64,000 nucleotides of DNA from Actinomyces radicidentis (GTDB lineage: Bacteria > Actinomycetota > Actinomycetes > Actinomycetales > Actinomycetaceae): positions 1,984,001 through 2,048,000 of the forward strand of contig NZ_CP014228.1 in assembly GCF_001553565.1 (NCBI RefSeq), read 5' to 3'. Positions within the stretch are counted from its first letter, which is position 1. Each line of letters begins with the position of its first letter. The notes beneath the pieces were generated by a model that did not search any database, was not told the origin of the DNA, and saw only the letters and a list, made by a program, of their open reading frames with translations. The translations under genes and the position numbers were made by a program. Below are positions 1-8,388 of the stretch, piece by piece.

Positions 1-55
1 GCAGCCGCGAGCCCGTCGCCCGCTGAGCCGCGGCCCGGACCGCTCCGCGGAGCAC

Positions 56-90
56 GAGCGCCCTCTCCCCGTCCTGGGGAGCGGGCGCTC
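56..90. terminator. Strong hairpin at left edge
   Basis: The arms GAGCGCCC (56-63) and GGGCGCTC (83-90) enclose a second perfect stem CTCCCC/GGGGAG around a GTCCT loop. There is no T tract, as for the other terminators in this window. It could end the minus-strand sulfate operon. It could also end a plus-strand gene entering from the left: one frame reads a few residues and stops at 24-26, which is too short to identify. The rest of 1-147 shows nothing else. Confidence 0.55.
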
Positions 91-147
91 CCGCGCTGCG
101 CGACGGCCGGGCCGGGCCGAGGAGGACGCGCCCGGGAGACGGGCGGC

Positions 148-849
148 TCAGACGGGCTCGTCGGTCGGCTCGACCTGCTCGAGGTAGCGGCGCACGACGA
201 CGTCGGCGAGCGAGTGGTGGTGCCCGATGGGCGGGGCGACGATCTCGGCGCCGGCCCCGTGCAGCGCGCGCGAGAAGTGCCCCTCGGCCAGGAGGTAGGT
301 GGCCAGGGCGACCACCTCGGCGCCCTCGTCATGGAGCTCGCGGACGGCCGCGCGGACGCTCGGGTCCGCGGCGGAGAGGAAGGCCGCGCGCGTCGGCACT
401 CCGGTCATCGCCTCGACGGCGCGGGCCGCCTCCCTCGCCTCGGCGACGCCGGAGGTGCGGCGGGTCCCCGCGGCGGCCAGCACGACGGCGTCGACCTCCT
501 GCCAGTCGGCGCCCTCCGTGACGAGCTGCTCGGTGAGTCGCTCCACGACGCCGGAGAGCAGGTCCGGCTCCGGCCCGAGGTGGCGGGTGACCGTCCCGGA
601 GCCGTGCGCCGTGACGAGGCTCGGGAGGTCGTGCTCGACGTGGTAGCCGCCCCCGAGGAAGAAGGGGACGACGACGGGGTCGACGGCCCCGTCGAGCGCG
701 TCCGGGGCGCTCGGGGAGGAGAACTCGACGTAGCCGTGGCGGACCTCGACGCCCGGGAGGAGGCGGGCGACGTCGTCGGCGACGAGGGGCAGGAGGGGCT
801 CGGCCCCCGGTGCCCTCGTGCCGTGCGCGATGAGGACGAGACGGTTCAT
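148..849 (-). CDS. Sirohydrochlorin ferrochelatase-like protein (CbiX family)
   Basis: A 233-residue protein with two tandem CbiX-type halves. The first starts at LIAHGTR (His near residue 9) and contains GGGYHVEHDLP with candidate metal-binding histidines. The second ends with LLAEGHFSRAL. The family inserts Fe2+ into sirohydrochlorin to make siroheme, the cofactor of the sulfite reductase at the head of this gene set. It is the last gene of the minus-strand sulfate cluster and starts 12 bases after the permease gene. Iron rather than cobalt or nickel is inferred from this context, because no cobalamin genes are visible nearby. It acts in the cytoplasm. Confidence 0.85.
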   Translation of the reverse strand: MNRLVLIAHGTRAPGAEPLLPLVADDVARLLPGVEVRHGYVEFSSPSAPDALDGAVDPVVVPFFLGGGYHVEHDLPSLVTAHGSGTVTRHLGPEPDLLSGVVERLTEQLVTEGADWQEVDAVVLAAAGTRRTSGVAEAREAARAVEAMTGVPTRAAFLSAADPSVRAAVRELHDEGAEVVALATYLLAEGHFSRALHGAGAEIVAPPIGHHHSLADVVVRRYLEQVEPTDEPV

Positions 850-861
850 GCGCGCACCCTC

Positions 862-1866
862 TCACGCGACCGTTTCAGGCAGGGGTGCCCTCCGTCCCGG
901 TGAGACGCGTTCGACGTCGGGGTGCTCCGCGGCGCGCGGTTGCGGGCTCGGGGCCGGGTGGGCGGCGCGGCTCGCCCCGGCCCGGTGGGCCGCGTCGAGC
1001 AGGAGGCGCTCATGGCGCCACCTGCGTACCGACACGGCCACGAGGAGGAGCCAGACGGGCACCACCGCGGCGAGGACGGCGAGGGTCGCCGTGCTCCCGA
1101 TCCCGAGGGCGCTGAGCACCTTCGCCAGGTTCGTCAGGATGATGAGGCCCCCCACCGCGGAGCCGAGGACCTGTCCGGGGAGTCGCGAGACGAGCCAGGC
1201 GGCGAGCGGCGCGGCCGCCATCCCGCCCACGAGGAGCGCCGCGACGACGGTGACCGGGATCCCCGAGTGCCCGAGCCCCAGCAGGAAGCCGAGCGACGCG
1301 GCCACGGAGACGATGAACTGTGAGGTGTCGACGCTGCCGACGACGGTCCTGGGCGCCGTCTTGCCGGCCGTGAGGAGCGTCGTCGTGGCCACCGGTCCCC
1401 AGCCGCCGCCGCCCGTGGCGTCGACAAGGCCGGCGATGAGGCCCAGGGGCGCGGTGAAGCGCGCGCCGTGCCCGCTGCGCCGGGCGGTGGTCCCCGCCGG
1501 CGGCCTCAGCGTGAAGCGCAGGAGCACGTAGACGCCGAGCGCCAGGAGGATGGACGAGGTGATCGGGGTGGCCGCGCTGGTGGACAGGTGGCTCAGGGCT
1601 GTCGCGCCGATGAAGGCGCCGACGGCCCCGGGGCCGCCCAGCCGGGCGACGAGGCGCCAGTCCGTGTTGCCGAGGCGGTGGTGGGCGGAGCCGACGACGA
1701 GGGAGGTCCCGATCTCGGCCAGGTGCACGGACGCGGAGGTCAGCGCGGGCGACAGCCCCGTCAGGAGGAGGAAGGAGGACGAGAGGACCCCGTATCCCAT
1801 GCCGAGGGAGCCGTCGACGAGCTGGGCGACGAATCCGACGAGGACGAGGAGGAGAAGGTGGCGCAC
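862..1866 (-). CDS. TauE/SafE-family sulfite/anion permease
   Basis: A 334-residue polytopic membrane protein with about eight hydrophobic segments and glycine-rich motifs typical of TauE/SafE (QLVDGSLGMGYGV near the N-terminus, LIAGLVDATGGGGWGP mid-protein, the inverted repeat of the fold). It begins with GTG. A GGAG ribosome site lies a few bases upstream. The last 50 or so residues are an Arg/Pro-rich cytoplasmic tail. Members move sulfite, sulfonates or related anions. Inside a sulfate-reduction operon it may import a sulfur source or export excess sulfite, and the sequence does not settle which. No ABC sulfate importer lies in the window. Confidence 0.85.
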   Translation of the reverse strand: MRHLLLLVLVGFVAQLVDGSLGMGYGVLSSSFLLLTGLSPALTSASVHLAEIGTSLVVGSAHHRLGNTDWRLVARLGGPGAVGAFIGATALSHLSTSAATPITSSILLALGVYVLLRFTLRPPAGTTARRSGHGARFTAPLGLIAGLVDATGGGGWGPVATTTLLTAGKTAPRTVVGSVDTSQFIVSVAASLGFLLGLGHSGIPVTVVAALLVGGMAAAPLAAWLVSRLPGQVLGSAVGGLIILTNLAKVLSALGIGSTATLAVLAAVVPVWLLLVAVSVRRWRHERLLLDAAHRAGASRAAHPAPSPQPRAAEHPDVERVSPGRRAPLPETVA

Positions 1867-1908
1867 GGTGACTCCGGTTCAGGGGCGGGAGCCCCCGTCC
1901 GGGGGCTC

Positions 1909-2799
1909 TCAGGGGTGTGGAACGGTGCGCGAGCCCCAGGCGGGGCTCACGGTGACGACGTCGCCGATGACGATGACCGCTGGCGCGGTGACACCGACCT
2001 GCTGGGCGACGTCGGGCAGACATCGCAGGAGGGTCGTCGTCACCCGCTGGTCGTCGCGGTAACCGCGCTCGATGACGGCCGCCGGGGTCTCGGGGTCGGC
2101 GCCTCCGGCGAGCAGGATGCTCACCGAGCGCTCGAGGTGGCTCACGCCCATGAGGAGGACGAGCGTGTGGTCGCGCCGGGCGGGGACGGTCTCGACGAGG
2201 TCCTCGTGCGCGGTGACGACGGAGAAGCCGCGCGCCAGGCCGCGGTGGGTGACGGGGATGCCCGCGGCCGCGGGGACGGAGATCGCCGAGGTCACGCCCG
2301 GGACCACCTCCACGGTGACGCCGGCGGCACGGCAGGCCGCGGCCTCCTCACCGCCGCGGCCCAGGACGTAGGGGTCGCCGCCCTTGAGGCGCACGACCCG
2401 CTGACCGGCACGGGCGCGCTCGACGAGGAGGGCGTCGATGTCGTCCTGGGGCACGAGGTGCAGACCGGAACGCTTGCCGACGTCGACGACCTCCGCCCCC
2501 GGCGCGAGCTCGGCGAGGACGCCGCGCGGGGCGAGGCGGTCGACGACGACGACGTCGGCCCTCGCGAGGAGCTGCGCGGCGCGCAGGGTGAGGAGCCCGG
2601 GCTCGCCGGGGCCGCCGCCGACGAGCGCGACCCAGCCGGTGCCGGGGACGTCCGCGTCCGGCACGGTGCCGACGCCGGACGCCCAGGCGACCGGCCCGCC
2701 GGCCGGCGCGACGGGCGCCGCCGGCTCGCCGGACGCGAGGGCGCGGTCGCCGTCGGCGCGGTCGGTGGGGTCGGTGCACGGGGTGCGCGGCTCGCTCAT
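1909..2799 (-). CDS. cobA: Uroporphyrinogen-III C-methyltransferase
   Basis: 296 residues. The SUMT domain starts near residue 55 (WVALVGGGPGEPGLLTLRA) after a low-complexity Ala/Pro/Asp extension. Signature segments seen are VVVVDRLAP, VRLKGGDPYVLGRGGEE and VEVVPGVTSAISVPAAAGIP. It transfers two methyl groups from SAM to uroporphyrinogen III, giving precorrin-2. It has no fused precorrin-2 dehydrogenase/ferrochelatase (CysG N-terminal) domain. The chelatase is the separate CbiX-like gene downstream, and the NAD-dependent oxidation step has no gene in this cluster. The ribosome site GGAGGAG sits just before the ATG. Confidence 0.93.
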   Translation of the reverse strand: MSEPRTPCTDPTDRADGDRALASGEPAAPVAPAGGPVAWASGVGTVPDADVPGTGWVALVGGGPGEPGLLTLRAAQLLARADVVVVDRLAPRGVLAELAPGAEVVDVGKRSGLHLVPQDDIDALLVERARAGQRVVRLKGGDPYVLGRGGEEAAACRAAGVTVEVVPGVTSAISVPAAAGIPVTHRGLARGFSVVTAHEDLVETVPARRDHTLVLLMGVSHLERSVSILLAGGADPETPAAVIERGYRDDQRVTTTLLRCLPDVAQQVGVTAPAVIVIGDVVTVSPAWGSRTVPHP

Positions 2800-2829
2800 G
2801 GTCTCCTCCGGGTGGGTGGGCGTCGTTCC

Positions 2830-4251
2830 TCAGACAGCCTGCCCCGTGCGTGCGTCGTCCGCGTGACGTTCGGGGGCGCCGGTGCGGACCATCCCGGCGG
2901 CGAGCGTCCAGCCGTCGGCGGGGTCGACGAGGAGGAAGGCGCCGTCGGCGCGCGAGGTCGAGTAGTCGGCGACGGGGAGCGGCTCGGCCAGGCGGAGCCG
3001 GACGCGACCGATGTCGTTGAGGCTGAGCCCCTCGGCGGGGCGGGTGCTGAGGTCGTCCAGGTCGAGGACGCCGTCGACGGCGGTCACGAGCGCCTGGACG
3101 GTCCGGGTGCCGTGCTTGACGAGGACCCGGTCGCGCTCGTGCAGGCTCCGCTCCGAGAGCCAGGCCACGTCGGCGCGCACCTCCCTCACGAGCTCGGGGG
3201 CCGAGTCGGCCGTGGCGAGGAGGTCGCCGCGGGCGACGTCGACGTCGTCGGCGAGCTCGACGGCCACGGAGCGGCCCGTTCCCGCCCGCTCGAGGCGTCG
3301 CGAACCGAGCGTGATGCCCGTGACGCGCGTCCTGCGGCCCGAGGGCAGGACGACGACCTCGTCGCCGACTGAGACCGACCCGGCGGCAACCTGGCCGGCG
3401 TAGCCGCGGTAGTCGGTCAGACCGTCGGCGGCGGCGCCCTGGGGGCGCAGGACGAGCTGGACGGGCAGGCGCAGGGGGTGCTCGGTCTCGGCGGAGTCGG
3501 CGGGGATCGTCTCGAGGAGCTCGAGGAGGGCCGGCCCGTCGTAGAAGGGGGTCCGCTCCGAGCGCGTGACGACGTTGTCGCCCTCGAGGGCGGAGGTGGG
3601 CAGGGTGCGGACCTCGGACACGCCGAGCTCGTGGGCCACCCGGCTCAGCTCGTCGGCGATGCCGCGGTAGACGTCGGCGGAGAAGTCGACGAGGTCGATC
3701 TTGTTGACGGCCACGACGACGTGCGGGACGCCGAGGAGGGCCGCCACGGCCAGGTGGCGGCGCGTCTGCTCCAGGACGCCGTGGCGGGCGTCGACGAGGA
3801 GGACGACGACGTCGGCGGTGGACGACCCGGTCACGGTGTTGCGCGTGTACTCCACGTGCCCGGGGCAGTCGGCGAGGATGAAGGAGCGGCGGGAGGTGGC
3901 GAAGTAGCGGTAGGCGACGTCGATGGTGATGCCCTGCTCGCGCTCGGCGCGCAGGCCGTCGGTGAGGAGGGCGAGGTCGGTGCGGGTCAGACCGCGGTCG
4001 AGGCTGACCCGCTCGACGGCGGCGAGCTGGTCGCGCAGGACGGACTTCGAGTCGAACAGGAGCCGTCCGACGAGGGTGGACTTGCCGTCGTCGACGCTCC
4101 CGGCGGTGGCGAGCCTGAGGAGGCCACCGGGGGCGGGTGCGGTGGCGTCGAGGAGGCGGCGGGCCTCCTCGTGCTCCCGGGCGGAGGGGGCCGTGCCGGT
4201 GGCGGGGGCGGTGGCGCTGCGCTCGAGGGGAGTGGTCAGGGTGCTGGTCAT
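2830..4251 (-). CDS. cysN: Sulfate adenylyltransferase subunit 1 (GTPase)
   Basis: 473 residues, an EF-Tu-like GTPase. The P-loop is in GSVDDGKSTLVGRLLFDSK (about residues 52-70), switch II is DCPGHVEY, and the guanine-specificity motif is NKID. Domains II and III follow. It couples GTP hydrolysis to APS synthesis from ATP and sulfate with CysD. There is no C-terminal APS-kinase domain, and none is expected because the pathway here reduces APS directly. It lies 126 bases after cysD, and that gap carries a small tandem repeat. Confidence 0.96.
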   Translation of the reverse strand: MTSTLTTPLERSATAPATGTAPSAREHEEARRLLDATAPAPGGLLRLATAGSVDDGKSTLVGRLLFDSKSVLRDQLAAVERVSLDRGLTRTDLALLTDGLRAEREQGITIDVAYRYFATSRRSFILADCPGHVEYTRNTVTGSSTADVVVLLVDARHGVLEQTRRHLAVAALLGVPHVVVAVNKIDLVDFSADVYRGIADELSRVAHELGVSEVRTLPTSALEGDNVVTRSERTPFYDGPALLELLETIPADSAETEHPLRLPVQLVLRPQGAAADGLTDYRGYAGQVAAGSVSVGDEVVVLPSGRRTRVTGITLGSRRLERAGTGRSVAVELADDVDVARGDLLATADSAPELVREVRADVAWLSERSLHERDRVLVKHGTRTVQALVTAVDGVLDLDDLSTRPAEGLSLNDIGRVRLRLAEPLPVADYSTSRADGAFLLVDPADGWTLAAGMVRTGAPERHADDARTGQAV

Positions 4252-4316
4252 GTCGGTGGTCTCCGTGTGCTGGTGCCGGGCGGTTGCGTTGTCGGGGGAG
4301 GGCCGGCCGCGACCGT

Positions 4317-4349
4317 GCTGCGAGGGGGCTGCGAGGGGGCTGCGAGGGC
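4317..4349. repeat. Three copies of an 11-bp tandem repeat
   Basis: The unit GCTGCGAGGGG occurs three times head to tail in the cysD-cysN gap (the last copy differs in its final base). It is probably replication slippage in non-coding sequence. No role is evident. Confidence 0.7.
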
Positions 4350-4377
4350 CTACGGCCGTGAGGCGGCGGTCGCCGGC

Positions 4378-5319
4378 TCAGAAGTAGCCCTCCTTCTTGC
4401 GGTCCTCCATGGCGGCCTCGGAGAGGCGGTCGTCGGCGCGGGTGGCGCCCCGCTCGGTGAGCGTGGAGGCCGCGACCTCGACGACGATCTCGTGGTTGGT
4501 GGAGGCGGGCGACTCGACCGCGCCGGTGCAGGACATGTCCCCGACGGTGCGGTAGCGGACCGTGCGGGTCTCGACCACCTCGCCGTCACGGGGCTCGGTC
4601 ACGGGGGTCACCGCGAGCCACATGCCGTCGCGCCGGAAGACCTCGCGCTCGTGCGCGTAGTACAGGCTCGGCAGCTCGATGTCCTCGCGCTCGATGTAGC
4701 GCCACACGTCGAGCTCGGTCCAGTTCGACAGCGGGAAGACGCGCACGTGCTCGCCGGGGGCGTGACGGGGGTTGAAGAGGTTCCACAGCTCGGGGCGCTG
4801 GTTGCGCGGGTCCCACTGCCCGAACTCGTCGCGCAGGGACACGATGCGCTCCTTGGCGCGCGCCTTCTCCTCGTCGCGGCGCCCGCCGCCGAAGACGCCG
4901 TCGAAGCCGCCGGCCTCGATCGCGTCGAGGAGGGGCCGGGTCTGGAGCGGGTTGCGGGTGCCGTCGGGGCGCTCGCGGAGGCGGCCGTCGTCGATGTAGT
5001 CCTGGACGCTGGCGACCACGAGGCGGGTGCCCGTCGCCTCGACCGTGGCGTCGCGGTACGCGAGGACCTCGGGGAAGTTGTGGCCCGTGTCGACGTGGAG
5101 GAGCGGGAAGGGCACCGGGGCGGGCCAGAAGGCCTTGCGCGCGAGGTGGAGCATGACGACGGAGTCCTTGCCGCCGCTGAACAGGAGGACGGGGCGGCGG
5201 CACTCGGCGGCGATCTCGCGGATGACGAGGATCGCCTCGGCCTCGAGGGCGTCGAGCTGGTCGAGGGCGCCGGGAGCGGCGCCGGGAGTGGTGGGGGAGG
5301 GGCTGGTCGTGGTGGTCAT
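4378..5319 (-). CDS. cysD: Sulfate adenylyltransferase subunit 2
   Basis: 313 residues. The ATP-pyrophosphatase loop SGGKDSVVML lies near residue 48. Other CysD hallmarks are HVDTGHNFPE, GGGRRDEEKARAKERI, FPLSNWTELDVWRYI and the C-terminal DRKKEGYF. It makes APS from sulfate and ATP with CysN. The open frame extends well upstream, but the chosen ATG at 5317-5319 has a GGAGAAG ribosome site, fits the family length and leaves a 38-base gap from cysH. The first 15 residues are Thr/Ser/Pro-rich and likely disordered. Confidence 0.96.
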   Translation of the reverse strand: MTTTTSPSPTTPGAAPGALDQLDALEAEAILVIREIAAECRRPVLLFSGGKDSVVMLHLARKAFWPAPVPFPLLHVDTGHNFPEVLAYRDATVEATGTRLVVASVQDYIDDGRLRERPDGTRNPLQTRPLLDAIEAGGFDGVFGGGRRDEEKARAKERIVSLRDEFGQWDPRNQRPELWNLFNPRHAPGEHVRVFPLSNWTELDVWRYIEREDIELPSLYYAHEREVFRRDGMWLAVTPVTEPRDGEVVETRTVRYRTVGDMSCTGAVESPASTNHEIVVEVAASTLTERGATRADDRLSEAAMEDRKKEGYF

Positions 5320-5357
5320 GTCTTCTCCGGATCGGGGTCTCGGGAGGCGGTCAGGGC

Positions 5358-6200
5358 TCAGAGGTGGATGCCGCACTCGGTCTTGGCGAAGCCTGCCCAG
5401 CGGCCCGCGCGCGGGTCCTCGCCGGGTGCGACGCGCCGCGTGCACGGCTCGCAGCCGATCGAGGGGTAGCCGTCGGCGAGCAGGGGGTTGACGACGACGC
5501 CGTGCTCGGTCGCGTACCCGAGGAGCTCGTCGAAGGTCCAGGCGGCCAGGGGGTTGATCTTGACGATCCGGTGGGTCTCGTCGAAGGTCACCAGCGGCGT
5601 CCCGGTGCGCGTCGGCGCGTCCTCGCGGCGCACGCCCGTGACCCAGGCCTCGTAGCCCGTCAGGGCGCGGGCCAGGGGCGCCACCTTGCGCAGGTAGCAG
5701 CACCGGCCCGGGTCGCGCCGGTAGAGCTCGGGGCCCTCCTGGGCGTCCTGCTCGGCCACGGTGAGCTCGGGCAGCACGTCGATGACCGTCACGTCCATCG
5801 ACTCCGCGACGGCGTCCCTCGTGCCCGAGGTCTCGGCGAAGTGGAAGCCGGTCTCGAGGAAGAGGACGTCGACGCCGGGGACCTGCTCGGCGACGACGTG
5901 GGGGAGGACGGCGTCGGCCATCGAGCAGGCCACGGCGAGGGACCCGGGGAAGGTCCTCGCCGCCCACGCGACGACGTCGCTCGCGCTCGCGTCCTCCCCG
6001 AGCTCCGCGGCGCCCGCCGCGGCGACGGCGCGCAGCTCGTCCTCGCTGCGGCGCGGGGCGTCGGCCGGGCGCACGGCGTTGGCCCCGCGGGCGGTGAGCC
6101 GGCCGAACCGGTTGCGCGGCCCGTCTGCGCGGGGGCTCCTGCCGGGCACCGCCGAGGCGGTCGCTGCGGTCGTGGTGGTCGTTGCCGCTGCGTCGCTCAT
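5358..6200 (-). CDS. cysH: Assimilatory APS reductase
   Basis: 280 residues. After a Thr/Ala-rich leader of about 40 residues comes the PAPS/APS-reductase fold (SLAVACSMADAVLPH; FLETGFHFAET). The paired cysteines in GRCCYLRKV and the CxxC in GCEPCTRRV form the [4Fe-4S] site that marks APS-type rather than PAPS-type enzymes. The catalytic cysteine is in the C-terminal ECGIHL. It reduces APS to sulfite with thioredoxin. The ATG (6198-6200) overlaps the sulfite reductase stop codon (ATGA), implying coupled translation. APS-type chemistry agrees with the absence of cysC. Confidence 0.95.
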   Translation of the reverse strand: MSDAAATTTTTAATASAVPGRSPRADGPRNRFGRLTARGANAVRPADAPRRSEDELRAVAAAGAAELGEDASASDVVAWAARTFPGSLAVACSMADAVLPHVVAEQVPGVDVLFLETGFHFAETSGTRDAVAESMDVTVIDVLPELTVAEQDAQEGPELYRRDPGRCCYLRKVAPLARALTGYEAWVTGVRREDAPTRTGTPLVTFDETHRIVKINPLAAWTFDELLGYATEHGVVVNPLLADGYPSIGCEPCTRRVAPGEDPRAGRWAGFAKTECGIHL

Positions 6201-7924
6201 GCGAGCGCCTCCTCGTCGGCCCGCTGCGCCCACTGGGCGAAGCTCTCCTCGGGCTCGCGCTCGTCGAGGTAGACGCGCACGATCCTCTCGATGTAGTCGG
6301 TCAGGTCGGTCGCCGCGACCTTGAGGTGCCGCACGGTGCGGCCGAGCTCGGCCTCCTCGTGGCCCTCCTTCGACAGGCCCCCTCCGAGGTGGACCTGGAA
6401 GCCGGGGACGCGTTCGCCGTCGACCGTGATGATCTGGCCCTTGAGACCGATGTCCGCGGTCTGGATCCGGACGCAGGAGTTCGGGCAGCCGTTGATGTGG
6501 ACGGTGATCGGGCGGTCGAGGTCGGTGTCGGCGAGGCGCTCGTCGAGGTCGGCCGCCACGCGGGCAGCCAGACCCTTGGTCTCCACGATGGCGAACTTGC
6601 AGAACTCGATGCCGGTGCAGGCGAGCATGTTGCGCGTGAAGGGCGCGGGATCGGGGTCCAGGCCGAGGTCGATGAGTCCCTGCCGCGCTTCCTCGACGCG
6701 CTCCGGGGGGACGTCGAGCAGGAGGATGTTCTGCAGCGGGGTGGTGCGCACCCGGTTTGAGCCGACGCTCTCGGCGAGGTCCGCCAGGCCGAGCATGACG
6801 TCGCCGGACAGGCGGCCCACGGGGGGCTTGGCGCCGATCCACGACAGGCCGTCGGACTGCTCGTGGACGCCCAGGTGGTCGGCGGTGCCGCGCGGCGGCT
6901 CGGGCGCCGGTCCGTCGGCGAGGCGGTAGCCGAGGTACTCGTCCTCGAGCACGCGGCGGAACCTCTCGGGTCCCCACTCAGCCATGAGGAACTTGAGGCG
7001 GGCCTTGTTGCGCAGCCGGCGGTAGCCGTAGTCGCGGAAGATCCGGATGACGCCCCACCAGGCGTCGGCGACCTGGTCGGGGCGGACGAAGGCGCCCAGG
7101 CGGCGACCGAGAAAGGGGGCCGTGGACAGGGCGCCGGCGATCCAGAGGTCGTAGCCGGGGCCGAGGTCGGGGTGGACGACGCCGACGTACGAGATGTCGT
7201 TGATCTCGTGGAGGACGTCGAGGGTCGGCGACCCCGTGAAGGCGGTCTTGAACTTGCGCGGCAGGTTCGAGATCTCGGGGTTGCCGAGGTACGTGTCGTG
7301 CAGGTGGCGCGCCGCCTCGGAGGGGTCGATGACCTCCTCGGGGTCGATGCCGGCCACGGGTGAGACGAGGAAGCCTCGGGGCGTGTCGCCGCAGGCCTCG
7401 ATCGTCGTGAGGCCGACGGCGTCGAGGCGGCGCCACATCTCGGGCACGTCCTCGATCCGGATCCAGTGCAGCTGGAGGTTCTGCCTGTCCGTGATGTCGA
7501 GGGTGCCGCGGGCGAAGTCCTTCGAGATGCCGCCGACGGTCCGCATCTGCTCCACGGACAGCGAGGTGCCGTCCATGCGGATGCGCTGCATGAAGTAGCG
7601 GTCCGAGAGCTCGGAGGGCGTGAGCTGGGAGGTCTTGCCCCCGTCGATGCCCTGCTTGCGCTGCGTGTAGAGGGCCCACCAGCGGAAGCGGTTGTGGAGG
7701 TCGTCGTCGGGGATCGAGTCGTAGCCCTCGTGGGCGTAGGCGTCGATGACCCGCTGCCTGGCGCCGAGCGGGTCGCCGTCCTGCTTGAAGACCTCGTTGG
7801 GGTTGAGGGGCTCCTTGCCGTCGACGGCCCACTGGCCGTTGGAGCGTCCCGCGCGCGGCGGGCGCACGTCACGGCCCTTGGCAGGCGCGGGTGCCCGGTC
7901 GCTGGTGGTGGTCTCGGTGCTCAT
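6197..7924 (-). CDS. sir: Ferredoxin-type sulfite reductase (siroheme, 4Fe-4S)
   Basis: 575 residues with the duplicated nitrite/sulfite reductase fold. The siroheme/[4Fe-4S] ligands are in ACTGIEFCKFA and NGCPNSCVR near the C-terminus. The segments RWWALYTQRKQG and EACGDTPRG match the active-site tyrosine and cysteine regions of actinobacterial SirA/NirA proteins. It reduces sulfite to sulfide with six electrons from ferredoxin. Nitrite reductase is the alternative, but the cys neighbours favour sulfite. It is the first large gene of the operon, with a strong GGAGGAG ribosome site at about 7927-7933, and lies downstream of the cysteine-rich leader peptide. Confidence 0.93.
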   Translation of the reverse strand: MSTETTTSDRAPAPAKGRDVRPPRAGRSNGQWAVDGKEPLNPNEVFKQDGDPLGARQRVIDAYAHEGYDSIPDDDLHNRFRWWALYTQRKQGIDGGKTSQLTPSELSDRYFMQRIRMDGTSLSVEQMRTVGGISKDFARGTLDITDRQNLQLHWIRIEDVPEMWRRLDAVGLTTIEACGDTPRGFLVSPVAGIDPEEVIDPSEAARHLHDTYLGNPEISNLPRKFKTAFTGSPTLDVLHEINDISYVGVVHPDLGPGYDLWIAGALSTAPFLGRRLGAFVRPDQVADAWWGVIRIFRDYGYRRLRNKARLKFLMAEWGPERFRRVLEDEYLGYRLADGPAPEPPRGTADHLGVHEQSDGLSWIGAKPPVGRLSGDVMLGLADLAESVGSNRVRTTPLQNILLLDVPPERVEEARQGLIDLGLDPDPAPFTRNMLACTGIEFCKFAIVETKGLAARVAADLDERLADTDLDRPITVHINGCPNSCVRIQTADIGLKGQIITVDGERVPGFQVHLGGGLSKEGHEEAELGRTVRHLKVAATDLTDYIERIVRVYLDEREPEESFAQWAQRADEEALA

Positions 7925-8098
7925 GTCTCCTCCAGGGTGGCGGCGACGGAGCGTTCCGGGGGTGACCGGTTCCTGGGGCCCTCCCGGGGTGCGCGTCAGG
8001 GACGTTCACCGTGGAGTGCAGTCGTGCTGCTCGGCTCCGGACGCTTCGTCGCGCCGGAATCCGATGATGCGGCTCGTGCCGCTGCGGTCAGGCGCTCG
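7925..8098 (-). promoter_or_regulatory. Leader between Cys leader peptide and sir
   Basis: This 174-base untranslated stretch separates the leader-peptide stop from the sir start. It carries the sir ribosome site next to the ATG. If the upstream peptide is an attenuator, the structure that hides or frees this ribosome site should lie here or in the peptide-coding hairpin. I could not deduce a unique fold by eye. Confidence 0.5.
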
Positions 8099-8188
8099 TC
8101 AGGCCTGACAACACATGACCCAGCCGTGGGCGCGCAGCACGTCCGAGGGGCGGGTGCCCTCGGTCGTGGTGCTGCGTGCGGCGGTCAT
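8099..8188 (-). CDS. 29-residue leader peptide with tandem Cys codons
   Basis: The ATG is at 8186-8188 and the TGA at 8099-8101. The peptide ends HGWVMCCQA, with the two Cys codons (TGT TGT, 8108-8113) four codons before the stop. A TACGGT box lies seven bases upstream of the ATG, so the transcript probably starts at the ATG itself (leaderless). A nested perfect hairpin (8133-8176) lies inside the coding sequence. Cysteine-rich leaderless ORFs ahead of sulfur-assimilation operons act as cysteine-responsive attenuators in mycobacteria. This has the same layout ahead of sir-cysH-cysD-cysN. A five-residue product starting at the internal ATG (8114-8116) is also possible. Confidence 0.65.
   Translation of the reverse strand: MTAARSTTTEGTRPSDVLRAHGWVMCCQA
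8133..8176. promoter_or_regulatory. Nested hairpin inside the leader-peptide gene
   Basis: The outer arms CGCAGCAC (8133-8140) and GTGCTGCG (8169-8176) enclose an inner stem CCGAGGG (8143-8149) / CCCTCGG (8157-8163). All are perfect complements. In the minus-strand transcript it lies upstream of the Cys codons, so a ribosome translating the leader must open it. Confidence 0.55.
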
Positions 8189-8195
8189 GGCGCAG

Positions 8196-8201
8196 ACCGT
8201 A
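8196..8201 (-). promoter_or_regulatory. -10 box of the sulfate-assimilation operon
   Basis: Read on the minus strand this is TACGGT (TANNNT), seven bases before the leader-peptide ATG. No convincing -35 is visible. The spacing predicts a leaderless transcript. Confidence 0.5.
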
Positions 8202-8376
8202 CCCCGACCGGACGACGACCGCGCACCGCGTCGCCGCATCCTGAGACGAGAGCCGTACCCGACCGGGGCCGACGGGACCCGCGGCCGGGCCGCGTCCCGC
8301 CCCTGTCCGCCCGGGTGTGGCCATCACGACGTCGTCCGCGCCCCGGGCGGCCTGGCCACCCGAGATGTACCGTCGA

Positions 8377-8382
8377 TACACT
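8377..8382 (+). promoter_or_regulatory. -10 box of ileS
   Basis: TACACT fits TANNNT and would start transcription near 8389, immediately before the T-box leader. The -35 region is not consensus. Confidence 0.45.
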
Positions 8383-8388
8383 CGCCGC

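Noticed and set aside
1-26. C-terminus of a plus-strand gene entering from the left
   Set aside because: Only about eight codons before TGA, and nothing to recognise.
4378-5967. A 529-residue CysD with a long N-terminal extension
   Set aside because: The extra part is an Arg-rich shadow of cysH; the internal ATG with GGAGAAG gives the normal CysD.
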